Shown here in pieces: positions 45,376 through 55,689 of a stretch of 64,000 nt of DNA. Source of the stretch: Selaginella moellendorffii (Eukaryota; Streptophyta; Lycopodiopsida; Selaginellales; Selaginellaceae); NCBI RefSeq assembly GCF_000143415.4, contig NW_003314265.1, positions 2,149,775 through 2,213,774 of the forward strand, given 5' to 3'. Numbering within the stretch: position 1 is the first letter of the stretch; each line of letters begins with the position of its first letter. Both the position numbers and the translations under genes were made by a program. The notes beneath the pieces were generated by a model. That model was not told the DNA's origin. It did no database searches and was given only the letters and a program-made list of their open reading frames with translations.

Positions 45376-45644
45376 GGAAAAAGGAATTACCAGTTCTAAA
45401 ACTTGAAGCGTTATGCGCAGGGCACGCCTTGTGTGCTTGCGGAAGAGGCGAAGCGTTGTTTGTGCGTGCCGTGGTAGCGTCACTGTCCATCATAGGAATC
45501 TCGTTCGCTGGACGCCCGTTCTTATAATGTCCCTAGCAGCGCGATGCTTTGCAGAGTTCCCGCGGCGCAATCGCAATGCCGTCGAGGAGGAGGACCTCAA
45601 CCTCGCCCGCTATTGCGTAGCAGCAGCGGCATCGCGGCCGGATC

Positions 45645-48138
45645 ATGAAATTCCAGAAGCAGCTCCAGTTGCAGCTGGTGCCGGAATGGCGGGATTCCTA
45701 CTGCGATTACAAGGATCTCAAGAAGGAGCTCCGCAAGATCAAGCGCTCCGGTCCGGCACGGCGATCTTGGATGCCAGGTTACCTCCTTGGCAGGCGCCGC
45801 AGGAAGATCGAAGTAATCTTTCTTTCTTGGCGATCGATCGTGGTTGCGAATTATATTTTGGTGGGATGTTGTTCCAGATTGTTGTGCATTCGCGAGGCGG
45901 CCATGCGGCGTTTGAGACGGAGCTGGATTCCGCCGCTAGCGAGAATGAGCGAGCATTTTTCCGGGCGCTCGATTTGCAGCTCGGCATTGTCAATGGTTTC
46001 TATATCGCCAGGGAAGGAGAACTCGAATCGAGAGCGCGTATGCTACTACTCCAGCTCGAGAATGATCATCACTCAGTTACTGGAGGTTTGTAGCATCTCT
46101 TTTGATAGTTTTGCTAATTTCCATTACTTACAGATGCGCGGAAGTCGAGCTCTCTTTGCAATGCGGTGGCCGATCTTTGCAGACAACTTTCTCTTCTACG
46201 TAACTACAGGTTCCGGATTGATCAGGAATTCGCGAATGCTGATCTTTGGTGTGTTGGCTGCAGCACGCTAAATAGGATGGCATTCTGGAAAATCATGAAA
46301 AAATTCGACAAGGTACCGTGATCACGCTTTTCCGTTCCTGGGAAGCAATCTTACGGGGTCCTTTGCCGTGCGCTGCAGATCACAGGACAAAACGTGAGCT
46401 CTGCGTACATGAGAGCTGTGGAAACGTCGTACTTTCGGACCTCGCATAAGGCATGTCTTTTGCTGCTTGGAAAAATCTTGTGATTTGTTCGTGGAAGCAG
46501 TTGCTTGACACGATGGACCAAGTGAACAGCATTGTCAAGCACACTTTCATCAAGGGATGGTACTATTCTTCGTCATCCTCGCGTACAAGTTTCTACTTTG
46601 GTACGTGACTTGCATACCGGCCATGTAATTCGCAAGGTGTGTTGCGGCCTTGCAGGGCTTGTGACGGGGAGCTGTCTGGGATTGCTTGCAGCCTTCGTGC
46701 TGCTACATATTCTTTCTCGTAGGAAGAGGGGAGCGGCCATGCTGACAACGTTTTCAATATTCGGGTATGATCAAAGTTCACGTTTGAAGGAGCTGCGTTT
46801 AAATCCTTTACAGCACTCTCGCGTTATTTGTGCTCCACTTGTGCATGTATGCCTGTAACGTCTACTTCTGGCAGCGGGCGCGGATTCACTATGCCTCCAT
46901 GCTTGAGATGGCGCCGGGAGCGGATCTAAAACACCAAGACATTTTCCTCATAAGTCTTGCTCTTGCCGCGATTTTGCTACTCGGCATGGTTCTTTACCTT
47001 GGTGCTGATATTTTGGCCATTCAAGCTGTCACGACCAATGACATCCCGCTTTTTGTTATTGTGGTAAGTGAAGCAGTGATTCTAAGAAAGCAGTCATGCC
47101 ACTTCTAACAAATCTGCTGAAGATGGATTCAGGTTGTGGTGGCTCTACTTGTTATTCCTTACAATTATTTCTACAAGCCTGCACGATATGGTCTTCTGCG
47201 GCTGATCGCCCGGACCATCTTTTCGCCTCTTTCTGAAGTTCGTCTCCATCCCAGCCTGAGGTAGCTTGCTGAACGTTTTTGATATCTTTTTGCAGGTCAG
47301 GTTTGCAGATTTTTTCTTTGCTGACCAGCTTACTAGCCAGGTATCAGTATTCTTTCACACTTTTGTTTTTCTAGCTAAATCCATTCCATCGCAGGCTTCA
47401 GCTCTCAAGGATCTTGGTTTCTCTGTGTGCTACCATGGAGGCCGTGTTCTGGCTGGCAACACTGCAGTCTGCTTCACTTCTACATATCAGTGTGCCATGC
47501 TTTTGCTTCCGCAGTGGTGGAGAATTCTCCAGGTACGACTCTCTTCCAGAGCCTGGAGTGATCTTGCCTTTTCTAGTGCCTCAGGAAATGGCATGACGGA
47601 GATCAAGTACAGCTTGCCAACGCTGCCAAGTATTTGTGCGGAATGCTTTCGCTCATGGCCAAGTTTGCGTACGCAAGAACAGGCTCCACACTCTGGTTCG
47701 TATCATTCATAGTCATATCTTTGTGTACAACGATGTACCAGCTCTATTGGGATCTCGTCATGGACTGGGGGCTGCTCCAGCGACGGTCACGCAATCCTTG
47801 GCTCCGAGACGAGCTCATCCTCACGAAGAAAGCAATCTACATCGCGTCCATGGTCAGTACTCGTGGTAGTAATATCAACAACTCATGCTTGTTACGTGCA
47901 CAGGTTGTCAACTCATTTCTTCGCTTTGCGTGGCTGCATTCTTTTTTATCTTTTCGTGCTGGCACGGATCAACAGGTGGAGCAGTTCATGTTTGCGTTCT
48001 TGGAAGTTCTCAGGAGAGGCCTCTGGAACTTTTTCAGGTAAAGAATCAATCCTCTACTCTGTTATATCGGAAGCAATGCTTCTCTCCCGCAGGCTGGAAA
48101 ACGAGCACAGCAGAATGACCAAAACAATCCCACTCTGA
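45645..48138 (+). CDS. PHO1-like SPX-EXS phosphate exporter
   Basis: Family members export inorganic phosphate, and the SPX domain senses inositol pyrophosphates. The SPX domain starts MKFQKQLQLQLVPEWRDSYC and continues over exons 45645-45812, 45878-46085, 46134-46312 and 46379-46450 (FETELDSAASENERAFFRAL, then LNRMAFWKIMKKFDK). The next intron (46451-46500) has a GC donor (AAG/GCATGT), because using any nearby GT breaks the frame. Membrane segments follow, such as LVTGSCLGLLAAFVLLHIL and FLISLALAAILLLGMVLYL. The EXS domain has FADFFFADQLTSQ, LGFSVCYHGG, DLVMDWGLLQRRSRNPWLRD and the end RLENEHS. Stop at 48136-48138. Family proteins end at a similar place. The upstream ORF from 45413 is in another frame and is not the start. 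Confidence 0.9.
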
Positions 48139-48170
48139 AAGAAAAAGAAAAAAAAAGAGAAGAAAATGCT

Positions 48171-49451
48171 TCACAAATCCATAAGGTACGCGCAGCCGCC
48201 AGAATCGCATATCACCACGCCTTGATCGCCACCAACATTCTTCGAGAGCTCCGGCTGTGCCTCCCGATACTTTCTCCTCACAAACCTCGCAGCCTCGTCC
48301 GCCATCTCCGCCTTCACCAGCGCAACGCAGAAGCCTCGAAACCCCGCGCCGCTAAACCGCGCTCCATACACACCCGGCGCCTCCGCCAGTATTCCCCACA
48401 GATCAATCAGCGCCTCGCAGCCACACTCGTAGTTCTCGATGGAGCTCCGCCCGGACTCGGTCATGAGCCGCCCAAACTCCGCCAGGTCCCCCGCCACCCA
48501 AGCCTTGACGCTGGCCTCCACCCGAGCTCTCTCCGAGAAGAAATGCTCCGCCCGCCTCGCGAGATGGCCGCCCTCCACCGCCGCTAGCTTCGCTTTGAGC
48601 CGAGTATACTCCTCCGGAGCTACGTCACCAAGCACCGCCACCTTTCTCTTCTTCTCCCTCCCGGCGGCCTCGAGAAGGAACTTGGCGGCCTTGTTACACT
48701 CGGACACCCGGAGATTAAACCCGGGCTTGGAAGCCAGCGCGTGGCGGAGGCCCGAGAAGGCGAGCAAGATCTTGTAGCTCGATCCTCCTCCTCCTCCTCC
48801 AAACTGGAGAGATTGATGCGTTCGATCGAGCTCGTGGCACCGGATGAGCGTGAGGCAGCCCGGTCTCGCGAAGAGAATGGCCGATTGGTCCATGACACCG
48901 TTCTTGACGCCCAGGAACTCGTTCTCGAGGATCCGATCGAGTTCTACGTTGGCCTCGGGCGAGACGAGGAGATCGTTGGCGCGCTCCATCGCGAGGAGGA
49001 AGGCGATCCCCACCGCCGCGGAGGAGCTCACGCCACAGCCATGGAATCCCTCGCCGCCGTCGAGGAAGGCGACGATCCCCCTGGAGATGGCGTGTCCCGC
49101 GCGGAGGAGCGCGTAGCAAGCGCCGCGGGCGAGATCACCCCACTGGGACTCCGCGTCGCAATGCTCGATGTTGGTGGATTCTTGCGGGATCCGGAAGCTC
49201 ACCTCGCCAGGGAATTGGGCCGACCTCACGCGGATCTCCGGCCCCGCGGCCGCCGCGAATCCCAGGAGCACGCCACGATCCAGCGCCATGGTCGTGACGG
49301 CGCCGCCCTGGTGATCGACGTGGGCGCCCAGTGGGCAGATCCGGTATGGCGACGCCACGATCTGGAAGCCTCCTGATTGAGCGCCCATCGCTTCCACATT
49401 CTTGCGGATTTCATCGACGTGATCCTGCGTCGGCCAGTGGCGCTCGTCCAT
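48171..49451 (-). CDS. galacturonokinase (GHMP kinase)
   Basis: Phosphorylates D-galacturonic acid at C1 in the salvage of pectin sugar to UDP-galacturonate, in the cytosol. One exon of 426 residues. The start is the ATG at 49451 (MDERHWPTQDHVDEI); the open frame upstream has no family similarity. Sugar-binding motif PYRICPLGAHVDHQGG, ATP motif GCGVSSSAAVGIAFLLAMER and GHMP motif 3 GARFSGAGFRGFC are all present. VKNGVMDQSAIL and GFNLRVSECNKAAKFLL also fit galacturonokinase better than galactokinase, which has other residues beside the HVDHQGG site. A six-glycine run near 48795 is a lineage-specific insertion. It is convergent with the PHO1-like gene (32 bp between stops) and divergent from the PPR gene. 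Confidence 0.93.
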   Translation of the reverse strand: MDERHWPTQDHVDEIRKNVEAMGAQSGGFQIVASPYRICPLGAHVDHQGGAVTTMALDRGVLLGFAAAAGPEIRVRSAQFPGEVSFRIPQESTNIEHCDAESQWGDLARGACYALLRAGHAISRGIVAFLDGGEGFHGCGVSSSAAVGIAFLLAMERANDLLVSPEANVELDRILENEFLGVKNGVMDQSAILFARPGCLTLIRCHELDRTHQSLQFGGGGGGSSYKILLAFSGLRHALASKPGFNLRVSECNKAAKFLLEAAGREKKRKVAVLGDVAPEEYTRLKAKLAAVEGGHLARRAEHFFSERARVEASVKAWVAGDLAEFGRLMTESGRSSIENYECGCEALIDLWGILAEAPGVYGARFSGAGFRGFCVALVKAEMADEAARFVRRKYREAQPELSKNVGGDQGVVICDSGGCAYLMDL

Positions 49452-49484
49452 GGAAATGCCAAGAACCCTACCTGGTTCCCTGGC
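49452..49484. promoter_or_regulatory. 33 bp gap between divergent start codons
   Basis: The galacturonokinase ATG (49449-49451, minus) and the likely PPR ATG (49485, plus) are 33 bp apart. Each gene's leader and core promoter must therefore overlap the other gene's coding sequence or start inside it, unless a start is further downstream. No TATA box is visible in the gap. Confidence 0.6.
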
Positions 49485-51347
49485 ATGAATCTCGCCATCG
49501 CTGGGGATACGAGAAAAGAGATCCTTCACGCGATCGAGGCCTGTCAGGATTTGCCCCAGGCTCGAGAGCTCCACGCTTGCTTGGCCAGCTCCGTGGATCT
49601 TAGGGCCGCCGATGGCGATCCTTTCCTGTCCAACAAGCTCATCCAGATGTACGCGAGCTGCCGTGGCGCCGATCTCGCGCGCGAGGTCTTCGATTCCACC
49701 CGGCACAAAGATTTCTACACCTGGGACTCGATGCTCTCGTGCTACACCCGGAATGGGGATTTCCAGCAAGCGCGATTGTTCTTCGCCGCCATGCCGGAGG
49801 CGAGCATTGTCTCTTGCAACACGATGCTCGCGGCATTTGCCAAGGCTGGGGAATTGGATCTCGCGAGAGATCTGTTTGATCGGATGCCCGAGAAAGATAT
49901 CATCTCCTGGACAACGATTCTAGCAGCAAATGCGCGAGCAGGGTTTCTTGATCGATCTTGCGAAGTATTTGCGCAAATGCCCCTTGTCAATCTTGTGTCG
50001 TGGAATTCTATCCTTACGGCAAATACCCAGCTCGGGGATTTACTCTCAGCCATAGAAATCTTTCACGACCTAATTCCGGAAAGGAATCTGGTGTCATCTA
50101 CGGCCATGATCGCCGCCCTCGGGCAGGCTGGACGGCTGGATGCCGCGAAGAAACTATTTGATGAGATGCCATTCCGGGATCTCGTGTCGTGGACTGCGGT
50201 CCTGGCCGCTTATTGCCAGTCCCGGAATCTGTCAGGTGCCACGTGGCTATTGGATAGAATGCCCGAGAGGAATGTCGTGGCGTGGACGACCGTGATAAAC
50301 GCTTTCGCGCAGGAGGGGAATCTGGAAGAGGCGGAGCGAGTATTTCGTGAGATACCGGTCCAGACGCCGGTATCTTTGACCGTGATGCTCACCGCATATG
50401 CCGTGAACGGGCATCTGGATCTGGCAAAGGATCTCTTTGATGGGATGAAAGAGCGCGATCTTGTTGCTTGGAACGCAATGCTCACAGCGTTTGTGGAAAG
50501 CAATAGTTTTGAGGACGCGAGAAGAACTTTTGACAGTGTTCCCGAACGAAGCATCGAATCGTGGAATCTACTGCTCGAAGCATTTGCCACGACAGGGCAT
50601 TTGGAAATGGCAAGGCGGCATTTCTCACAGATGCCGCATGGAAATCAAACCTCCTGGAACACAATGCTGCTCGCTTCGGTGAGGGCCGGAGATTTGGAGC
50701 AGTCGCAATGCCTGTTCGAGCAGATGCCTCATCGCGACACCACTTCCTGGAACACAATCCTGGCGGCGCACGCTACCAGCGGCGATGACAATCGAGCCCT
50801 CGCGCTATTTCACTCGATGCCGCAGCGAAACCCACAGTCGTGGAACGCGATCCTGGCAATGCACTGCTCCAATCGAGATATCGACGCTGCCAGGAGCCTG
50901 TTCGCGGCAATGCCGTGCCGCGACGCCATCGCCTGGAACACGATGCTCGCCGCCCACGCCCAGATGGGCGGCCCTAATCGAGCCAAGAAATTCTTTGACG
51001 CAATGCCGGATCAAACCCTCGCTTCCTGGGCCACACTGCTGTGCGCGTACGGCCACACCGACGGGGCGGTGGCCCTATTCGACCTGGCCAAATGTACGGT
51101 CTCACCGGACGCGGTGTGCTGGGTGCTCGTCCTAAACGCGTGCAGCCACTCGGGGCGGTGCTTTCTCGCCGGGTCCTACCTCCGGTCCATGGCGTACGAC
51201 TTTGCCGTACGGCCGACGAAGCAGCACTACAATTGTATCGTGGACGCGCTCGCAAGGGGCGGCTACGTGGCGGAAGCCCACGAGCTTGTGGCGGAGATGC
51301 CCTTTGTCCCAGATTCTTTGGAGTGGACTTGTTTGCGCGGCGATTAG
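49485..51347 (+). CDS. PPR protein, S/PLS-type, about 620 residues
   Basis: PPR proteins bind organellar RNA one base per repeat. From about residue 30 there are more than fifteen back-to-back repeats of about 31 residues, many with the S-type core FDRMPEKDIISWTTIL or close to it. The N-terminal region has ACQDLPQARELHACL, as in plant PLS proteins. The start is ATG 49485; an open frame runs back to 49377 but overlaps galacturonokinase and lacks similarity. It ends soon after an E1-like PDSLEWTC at 51347. In the next frame, LCAAIRALGRYLSLTGDVPG to about 51535 could be a shifted continuation, so an E domain may have been lost by a frameshift. No DYW domain. Confidence 0.93.
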   Translation: MNLAIAGDTRKEILHAIEACQDLPQARELHACLASSVDLRAADGDPFLSNKLIQMYASCRGADLAREVFDSTRHKDFYTWDSMLSCYTRNGDFQQARLFFAAMPEASIVSCNTMLAAFAKAGELDLARDLFDRMPEKDIISWTTILAANARAGFLDRSCEVFAQMPLVNLVSWNSILTANTQLGDLLSAIEIFHDLIPERNLVSSTAMIAALGQAGRLDAAKKLFDEMPFRDLVSWTAVLAAYCQSRNLSGATWLLDRMPERNVVAWTTVINAFAQEGNLEEAERVFREIPVQTPVSLTVMLTAYAVNGHLDLAKDLFDGMKERDLVAWNAMLTAFVESNSFEDARRTFDSVPERSIESWNLLLEAFATTGHLEMARRHFSQMPHGNQTSWNTMLLASVRAGDLEQSQCLFEQMPHRDTTSWNTILAAHATSGDDNRALALFHSMPQRNPQSWNAILAMHCSNRDIDAARSLFAAMPCRDAIAWNTMLAAHAQMGGPNRAKKFFDAMPDQTLASWATLLCAYGHTDGAVALFDLAKCTVSPDAVCWVLVLNACSHSGRCFLAGSYLRSMAYDFAVRPTKQHYNCIVDALARGGYVAEAHELVAEMPFVPDSLEWTCLRGD

Positions 51348-52180
51348 GGCTCTTGGTAGATATTTGTCCCTCACGGGCGACGTGCCTGGTTTTGATGCTC
51401 ACACAGGCACACCAGCAACGTATCAGATGATCCAAAGTTGTGGCGAAGCATGGAGCCAGCGACACATGGTAGTTGTCAATGCCAGGAATTTGTGGGTTGC
51501 CACACAAAAGAAAAGATGCTATCATATTCGCCCATAGTTCTCCAAATCTTATTTCATCACAACATTGACACGGTATTGACAAATGCATCCCTCCCACCGA
51601 AAGAGTTAGTGGGCCGCATTACCTGTCAAAAGATCGTCGTACTTTTTATTGCGGCCGTCAGATGTGCCAGGAACGGACGGTGGATCTTATCGACTATGGC
51701 CCGCCTCCAGCTTGGAAGCTCCTTTCAAAATTCCCTCCATATCCATTTAGCCACACGTATAGAAAATTCTGGCCACTCGTTACTGGATGAGGACACACGG
51801 ATGGCGTGGATCGCGGGTGCTATTCCGGAATCTACCAGGCACGCGGACGGCGGCGATGCGTTTGACGGGCGGAATCGTGTGGACGCTTTAAAGGGGGAAA
51901 CTGGCCACGACTCATCCACAATCGAAGAACACTCCCTTTCGTCCACGCGAAGGGAAGCGTCTAGACTATTAGGTCAGCTAGCCGCCAAGGAATCGAGCGA
52001 GCGAGCGTGCGATTCTCTGTCCAGGTGCACTCTTCTCTTCCCGGCGGTGTGTAGTTTTCCGAAATTGGTAGCGCATTCATCCATTTCTTGTCGATCGCGG
52101 CCCCAGAGGTTTTCCATTTCATCCTAGATAGGCTTGAATCAGAGGAAATTTCAGCGCGCGGTCTCTCAAATCCTCGGGAA
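51348..52180. other. intergenic region
   Basis: Possible shifted tail of the PPR gene to about 51535. A 229-codon ORF (51438-52127) has no recognisable domain and overlaps that tail in another frame. The last 100-150 bases should hold the promoter and leader of the thioredoxin gene. Confidence 0.4.
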
Positions 52181-53168
52181 ATGGCGCAGGTCTTGCATCC
52201 CACTGCGAGAATCTTGTCGAGTGAGAACGCGCGGCTTGTGGTAGGGGAATCGTCGGTAGCATCGTCGTCGTCGCATTCGTGCGTGAGATTGGGCGCTGCT
52301 CCATGGAGTTCGCAGTTTTGGGGGATTTCTCGGCAGCTGGCTGTCAGAAATCGGCAGCAGCAGCGGCAACATTGCTCGAGATTGAGAGCGGGCTCTTCGG
52401 GGATGTCCAAGGTGAGATTTTTTATCCTCTTTGCGAGGGAATTTTCTAGTTCCTCAAGTATGCGGGTGATTTGTTTGACTTAGAAGTAAATTTTTTTTCT
52501 TCTTTCTCTAACGGTGTGTGTGACGCGGTGATAGGTGTTGAACACGGCACCGTGGTTGAAATGGTGGGATAAGGATGGAGCGCCCAACATGGTGGAAATC
52601 CACTCCATGCAAGAATTCATTGACGCACTCTCCACTGCCGGGGATAGACTCGTCATTGTGGATTTCTACGCAAGACATTGCAACGGCTGTAGAACGCTCT
52701 ATCCAAAGGTGATTGAATGCTTCTTTTTTTCTTTCCTCTCCAAAAAAAAAAAAAGTTTTTTATTTCTTTCTTGGGACTGATTTTGGGTGAATACGTGCAG
52801 CTGTGTAAGATCGCAAAGGAGCATCCGGAGGTTCTCTTCCTCAAGATTAACTACGATGACAACACGGAGATCTGCAAGGCCTTGAATGTCAAGGTGCTGC
52901 CGCTCTTCTTTGTGTACCGCGCTCAGGGCCACCTCGAGTCATTCTCTTGCACCATCTCAAAGGTGAGAGCTGGATTGAAAATTTCTCTCTAGAGATTTTT
53001 GCCGGACTGACCTGACTGTGACTGTGATTACCTCCGATGCAGATCCAAAGATTGAGAGATGCGATTGCCAAATACACCGACGTGACGCCAGTTGCCAGTG
53101 GGGTGGGAAATCTTCAGCTCGCTGGATCCAAGCAACCAACTGGAGCTGGAGCGTCACTCGCGCTCTAG
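52181..53168 (+). CDS. atypical thioredoxin (ACHT/TRX-like), plastid type
   Basis: Thiol-disulfide exchange protein. Exons 52181-52411, 52535-52708, 52801-52962 and 53043-53168 give 230 residues; introns are 123, 92 and 80 bp. Residues 1-75 are Ser/Arg-rich and likely a plastid-targeting peptide. The thioredoxin fold begins VEIHSMQEFIDALSTAGDRL, then VIVDFYARHCNGCRTLYPK. The active site is H-CNGC, lacking the usual Trp before the first Cys; ACHT-type proteins also vary here. The cis-proline is in KVLPLFFVYRAQG. The C-terminus LESFSCTISKIQRLRDAIAK is typical. An A-run of 13 sits in intron 2. Confidence 0.87.
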
Positions 53169-53280
53169 ACTTCTAAATCTCTCTTTTTTCCTCCTCTTTA
53201 GAGTCGAGCCACTTGTACAGAAGAATCAAGTAATTAATTAAAATTGACGTAGTTTGATGTATGCGATCACTTCCAAGGTT

Positions 53281-55248
53281 TCACGCAGCGTACATGTTAG
53301 AAAGCAGTGCGTAAGGCCCAGAATTTGATGGCACAAATCCTTTCTCCAAGACCACCTCTCCTGCCTTGCCAAACTCTCCGTGCGTCTTACACGCATCCAC
53401 GAAAGCCGTCCAGGCAATAACGTCGGCCTTGCATGGCATGCTCTTGATCAGCTCCGCCACCTCCGCCAGCCTCCCGGCTCGTCCCAGCACGTCGATCATG
53501 CAGTGGAAGTGCTCCGTCACGGGGGCGATGCCAAAGTCCGCTACCATCATCGCGAAGTAGTCGCAAGCGTCGCCCAAGAGCCCGGCGTGGTTGCAGCTCG
53601 AGAGAACGCTGGTGAAGCAGCCTTCGTTGGGCGGTACTGCCCCGTCCACCGCCATAGCCCGGAAGAGCTCGATCGCTCGCTGGGTATTCCCCGAGTGGGC
53701 ATACGCGCCGATGATCGTGTTCCAGGAGATGACGTTCCTCCTGGAGCCGAGCTTGGCGAACGCGGCCATGGCGGCACCGAGGTTGCCACACTTCCCGTGC
53801 ATGTTGATGATCGCGTTTCCGATAACCGGGTCTCTGGCGAGTTCGACGTTGATCAAGCTGGAGTAGTCCCTGACGTTGGTGTGAATTGCCTCGGCGTCTG
53901 CTGCTACGGCAGATCCCGCGCAGGCGTCGATCGCTCCCAGGAGCGTCACCTCGTTTGGTTTCACTCCTTCGTGGATCATCTGGCGGTACGAAGCGAGAGC
54001 TTCCTTGCACCGGTGGTTTTGGCTGTAGGCCGAGATGAGCCCGCTCCAAGAGACAACGTTTTTCTCTGGCATATTGCGAAAGACCTCTCTAGCGACCTCC
54101 ACGCACCCGCATTTGCCATACATGTTGAGAAGAGCGTTTCCGATTCTTACGTCGGATTGGAAGCCGCAGAAGCGGACGCTCGAGTGGACGAGCTCGGCGA
54201 TAGCGAGGCTGCCGAGCTTGGAGCACGCGTCGATCGCCGCGATGAAGGTGATCTCGTTCGGCTGCACGCCCTCTAGATCCATCAGCGAGAAGGTTTCCAT
54301 GGCGGCTTTCTCCATCTCGTTCTGAGCAAGCGCGGCAACCATTGTGTTCCACGAGATCACGTCTCTGGCGGGCATCTTGCCGAAGAGGTCTACGGCTCTG
54401 GCGATGTGCCCGTTTTGAGCATACGCTGCCATCATCGCGTTCCACAGCGTGACACCTTGTTCTTTGTCTGATTGATCACAGTGTTTTGAGAGAAAGTAGC
54501 TGTCGAAAACACTCTTAGCGTCTTCCACAGCGCCGCACTTGCCATACAGGTTGACGAGCGCGGTTCGCACGACCAAGTTCATCGCAAAATCATGCTCATG
54601 CCCGTCGAGTAGACAAGAGTGGATGATCCGTCCGAGATCCAGCGCCAAAACGCTTGCACAAGCGTCGAGGATGATCACATACATAACCCGGTCGGGTTGG
54701 ACGCCCTCGAGATCCATCCGCCGGAACATCAAAATGGCCTCTACAAAATACCCAGCCATGGCATATGCCGAAACCATGAGCGTCCACGACACAACGTCCG
54801 GCACTGGTATCCGATCGAAGCACTCTCTCGCCTCACGCAACAAGCCACCCTTCGCGTAAGCTCCAAGCATCTCATTCCATGACACTGTGTCTCTCTCGGG
54901 CATCTGCTCAAAGACCGCCCGCGCGAGATCGTAATGCCCGTTGTGGGCATACGCCGCGAGCATGATGTTCCAGGAGAAGACATTGCGGCGCTTGATGCCG
55001 CGGAAGACCGTACGCGCCTCGCCGACGCTGCGGCACCTGCCGTACATCTGGACGAGGAGGTTGCAGAGGTAGCGGTCGGTGGCGTGGCCGGTGGCGGCGA
55101 TCCGCGCGTGGAGGCGCCGCCCCTGCTCCAGCGCTTGCGCGCGCCCGCATTGCTGGAGGAGCGACGCGTACGCCGCCGGCGTGCACGACGAGCTGGGGCA
55201 AAAGTCCAGGCGATCGATCGCCTCGCTCAGCCGATCCAGCGATGCCAA
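53281..55248 (-). CDS. PPR protein, PLS-E type, 655 residues
   Basis: Single exon. The N-terminus is MASLDRLSEAIDRLDFCPSS followed by YASLLQQCGRAQALEQGRRL, as in plant organelle PPR proteins. Classic P, L and S repeats follow, such as LVQMYGRCRSVGEARTVF, NVFSWNIMLAAYAHNGHYDL and FEQMPERDTVSWNEML. An insertion DSYFLSKHCDQSDKEQG near residue 250 interrupts one repeat. The end has the E-type block AWTAFVDACKTHGEFGKAG and stops at PYALLSNMYAA, so the E+ and DYW parts are absent. Such proteins commonly take part in C-to-U editing or splicing with partner proteins; the target cannot be told from this sequence. It is convergent with the thioredoxin gene, 112 bp away. Confidence 0.95.
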   Translation of the reverse strand: MASLDRLSEAIDRLDFCPSSSCTPAAYASLLQQCGRAQALEQGRRLHARIAATGHATDRYLCNLLVQMYGRCRSVGEARTVFRGIKRRNVFSWNIMLAAYAHNGHYDLARAVFEQMPERDTVSWNEMLGAYAKGGLLREARECFDRIPVPDVVSWTLMVSAYAMAGYFVEAILMFRRMDLEGVQPDRVMYVIILDACASVLALDLGRIIHSCLLDGHEHDFAMNLVVRTALVNLYGKCGAVEDAKSVFDSYFLSKHCDQSDKEQGVTLWNAMMAAYAQNGHIARAVDLFGKMPARDVISWNTMVAALAQNEMEKAAMETFSLMDLEGVQPNEITFIAAIDACSKLGSLAIAELVHSSVRFCGFQSDVRIGNALLNMYGKCGCVEVAREVFRNMPEKNVVSWSGLISAYSQNHRCKEALASYRQMIHEGVKPNEVTLLGAIDACAGSAVAADAEAIHTNVRDYSSLINVELARDPVIGNAIINMHGKCGNLGAAMAAFAKLGSRRNVISWNTIIGAYAHSGNTQRAIELFRAMAVDGAVPPNEGCFTSVLSSCNHAGLLGDACDYFAMMVADFGIAPVTEHFHCMIDVLGRAGRLAEVAELIKSMPCKADVIAWTAFVDACKTHGEFGKAGEVVLEKGFVPSNSGPYALLSNMYAA

Positions 55249-55455
55249 AAGTCAAACCCGCTCGATTCGATTTGCCGCGAGAAATTGTGGCGAAAAATCA
55301 AATTGCCGCGAACAGTCAAACTTAAGAAATCTGCCGGAAGAAACTAGTGGAAGCTGATCGATTAGCGAAAGCTTGTGAAGTTACTAAGAACGAGACCTTT
55401 GGGTTAAACGGGATTAAATCGATCGTCCTTGAGATAAAAGGGCAAAAGAGAGATT

Positions 55456-55540
55456 TGGGGTGAGAGAGGCTCGAACTCTCGACCTCAAGATAACTCAGAA
55501 GCTATGAGACCTACGCGCTGACCAACTGCGCCACCACCCC
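55456..55540 (-). tRNA. tRNA-Met(CAT), elongator, with 11-base intron
   Basis: 85 bases including the discriminator A at 55456. The acceptor stem GGGGTGG pairs with TCACCCC. A-box TGGCGCAGTTGG and B-box GTTCGAGCC are complete. The anticodon CAT is at 55504-55506. An intron of about 11 bases (GCTTCTGAGTT) follows position 37. This is the known plant elongator tRNA-Met layout. No CCA is encoded. Confidence 0.95.
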
Positions 55541-55689
55541 TGATGGAAGTAACGGTTTTAGCGAGTGATTTTACCCATCGAGCGTAACATTGCGATGAAA
55601 GGGACGACGATGAAGGTAGGCTAGCCTAGCATCTCGCGCTCTTTTTCTTGTTTATCTTGCGCTTACTCCCACTCCCAGTCCAGAGTGTG

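Noticed and set aside
45413-46093. 226-codon ORF as start of the PHO1-like gene
   Set aside because: Its first part is in a different frame from the SPX start at 45645; only its end coincides with exon 2.
48741-49376. 211-codon plus-strand ORF
   Set aside because: Antisense to galacturonokinase, caused by high GC third positions.
53380-54276. 298-codon plus-strand ORF
   Set aside because: Antisense of the PPR gene, which has clear repeats on the minus strand.
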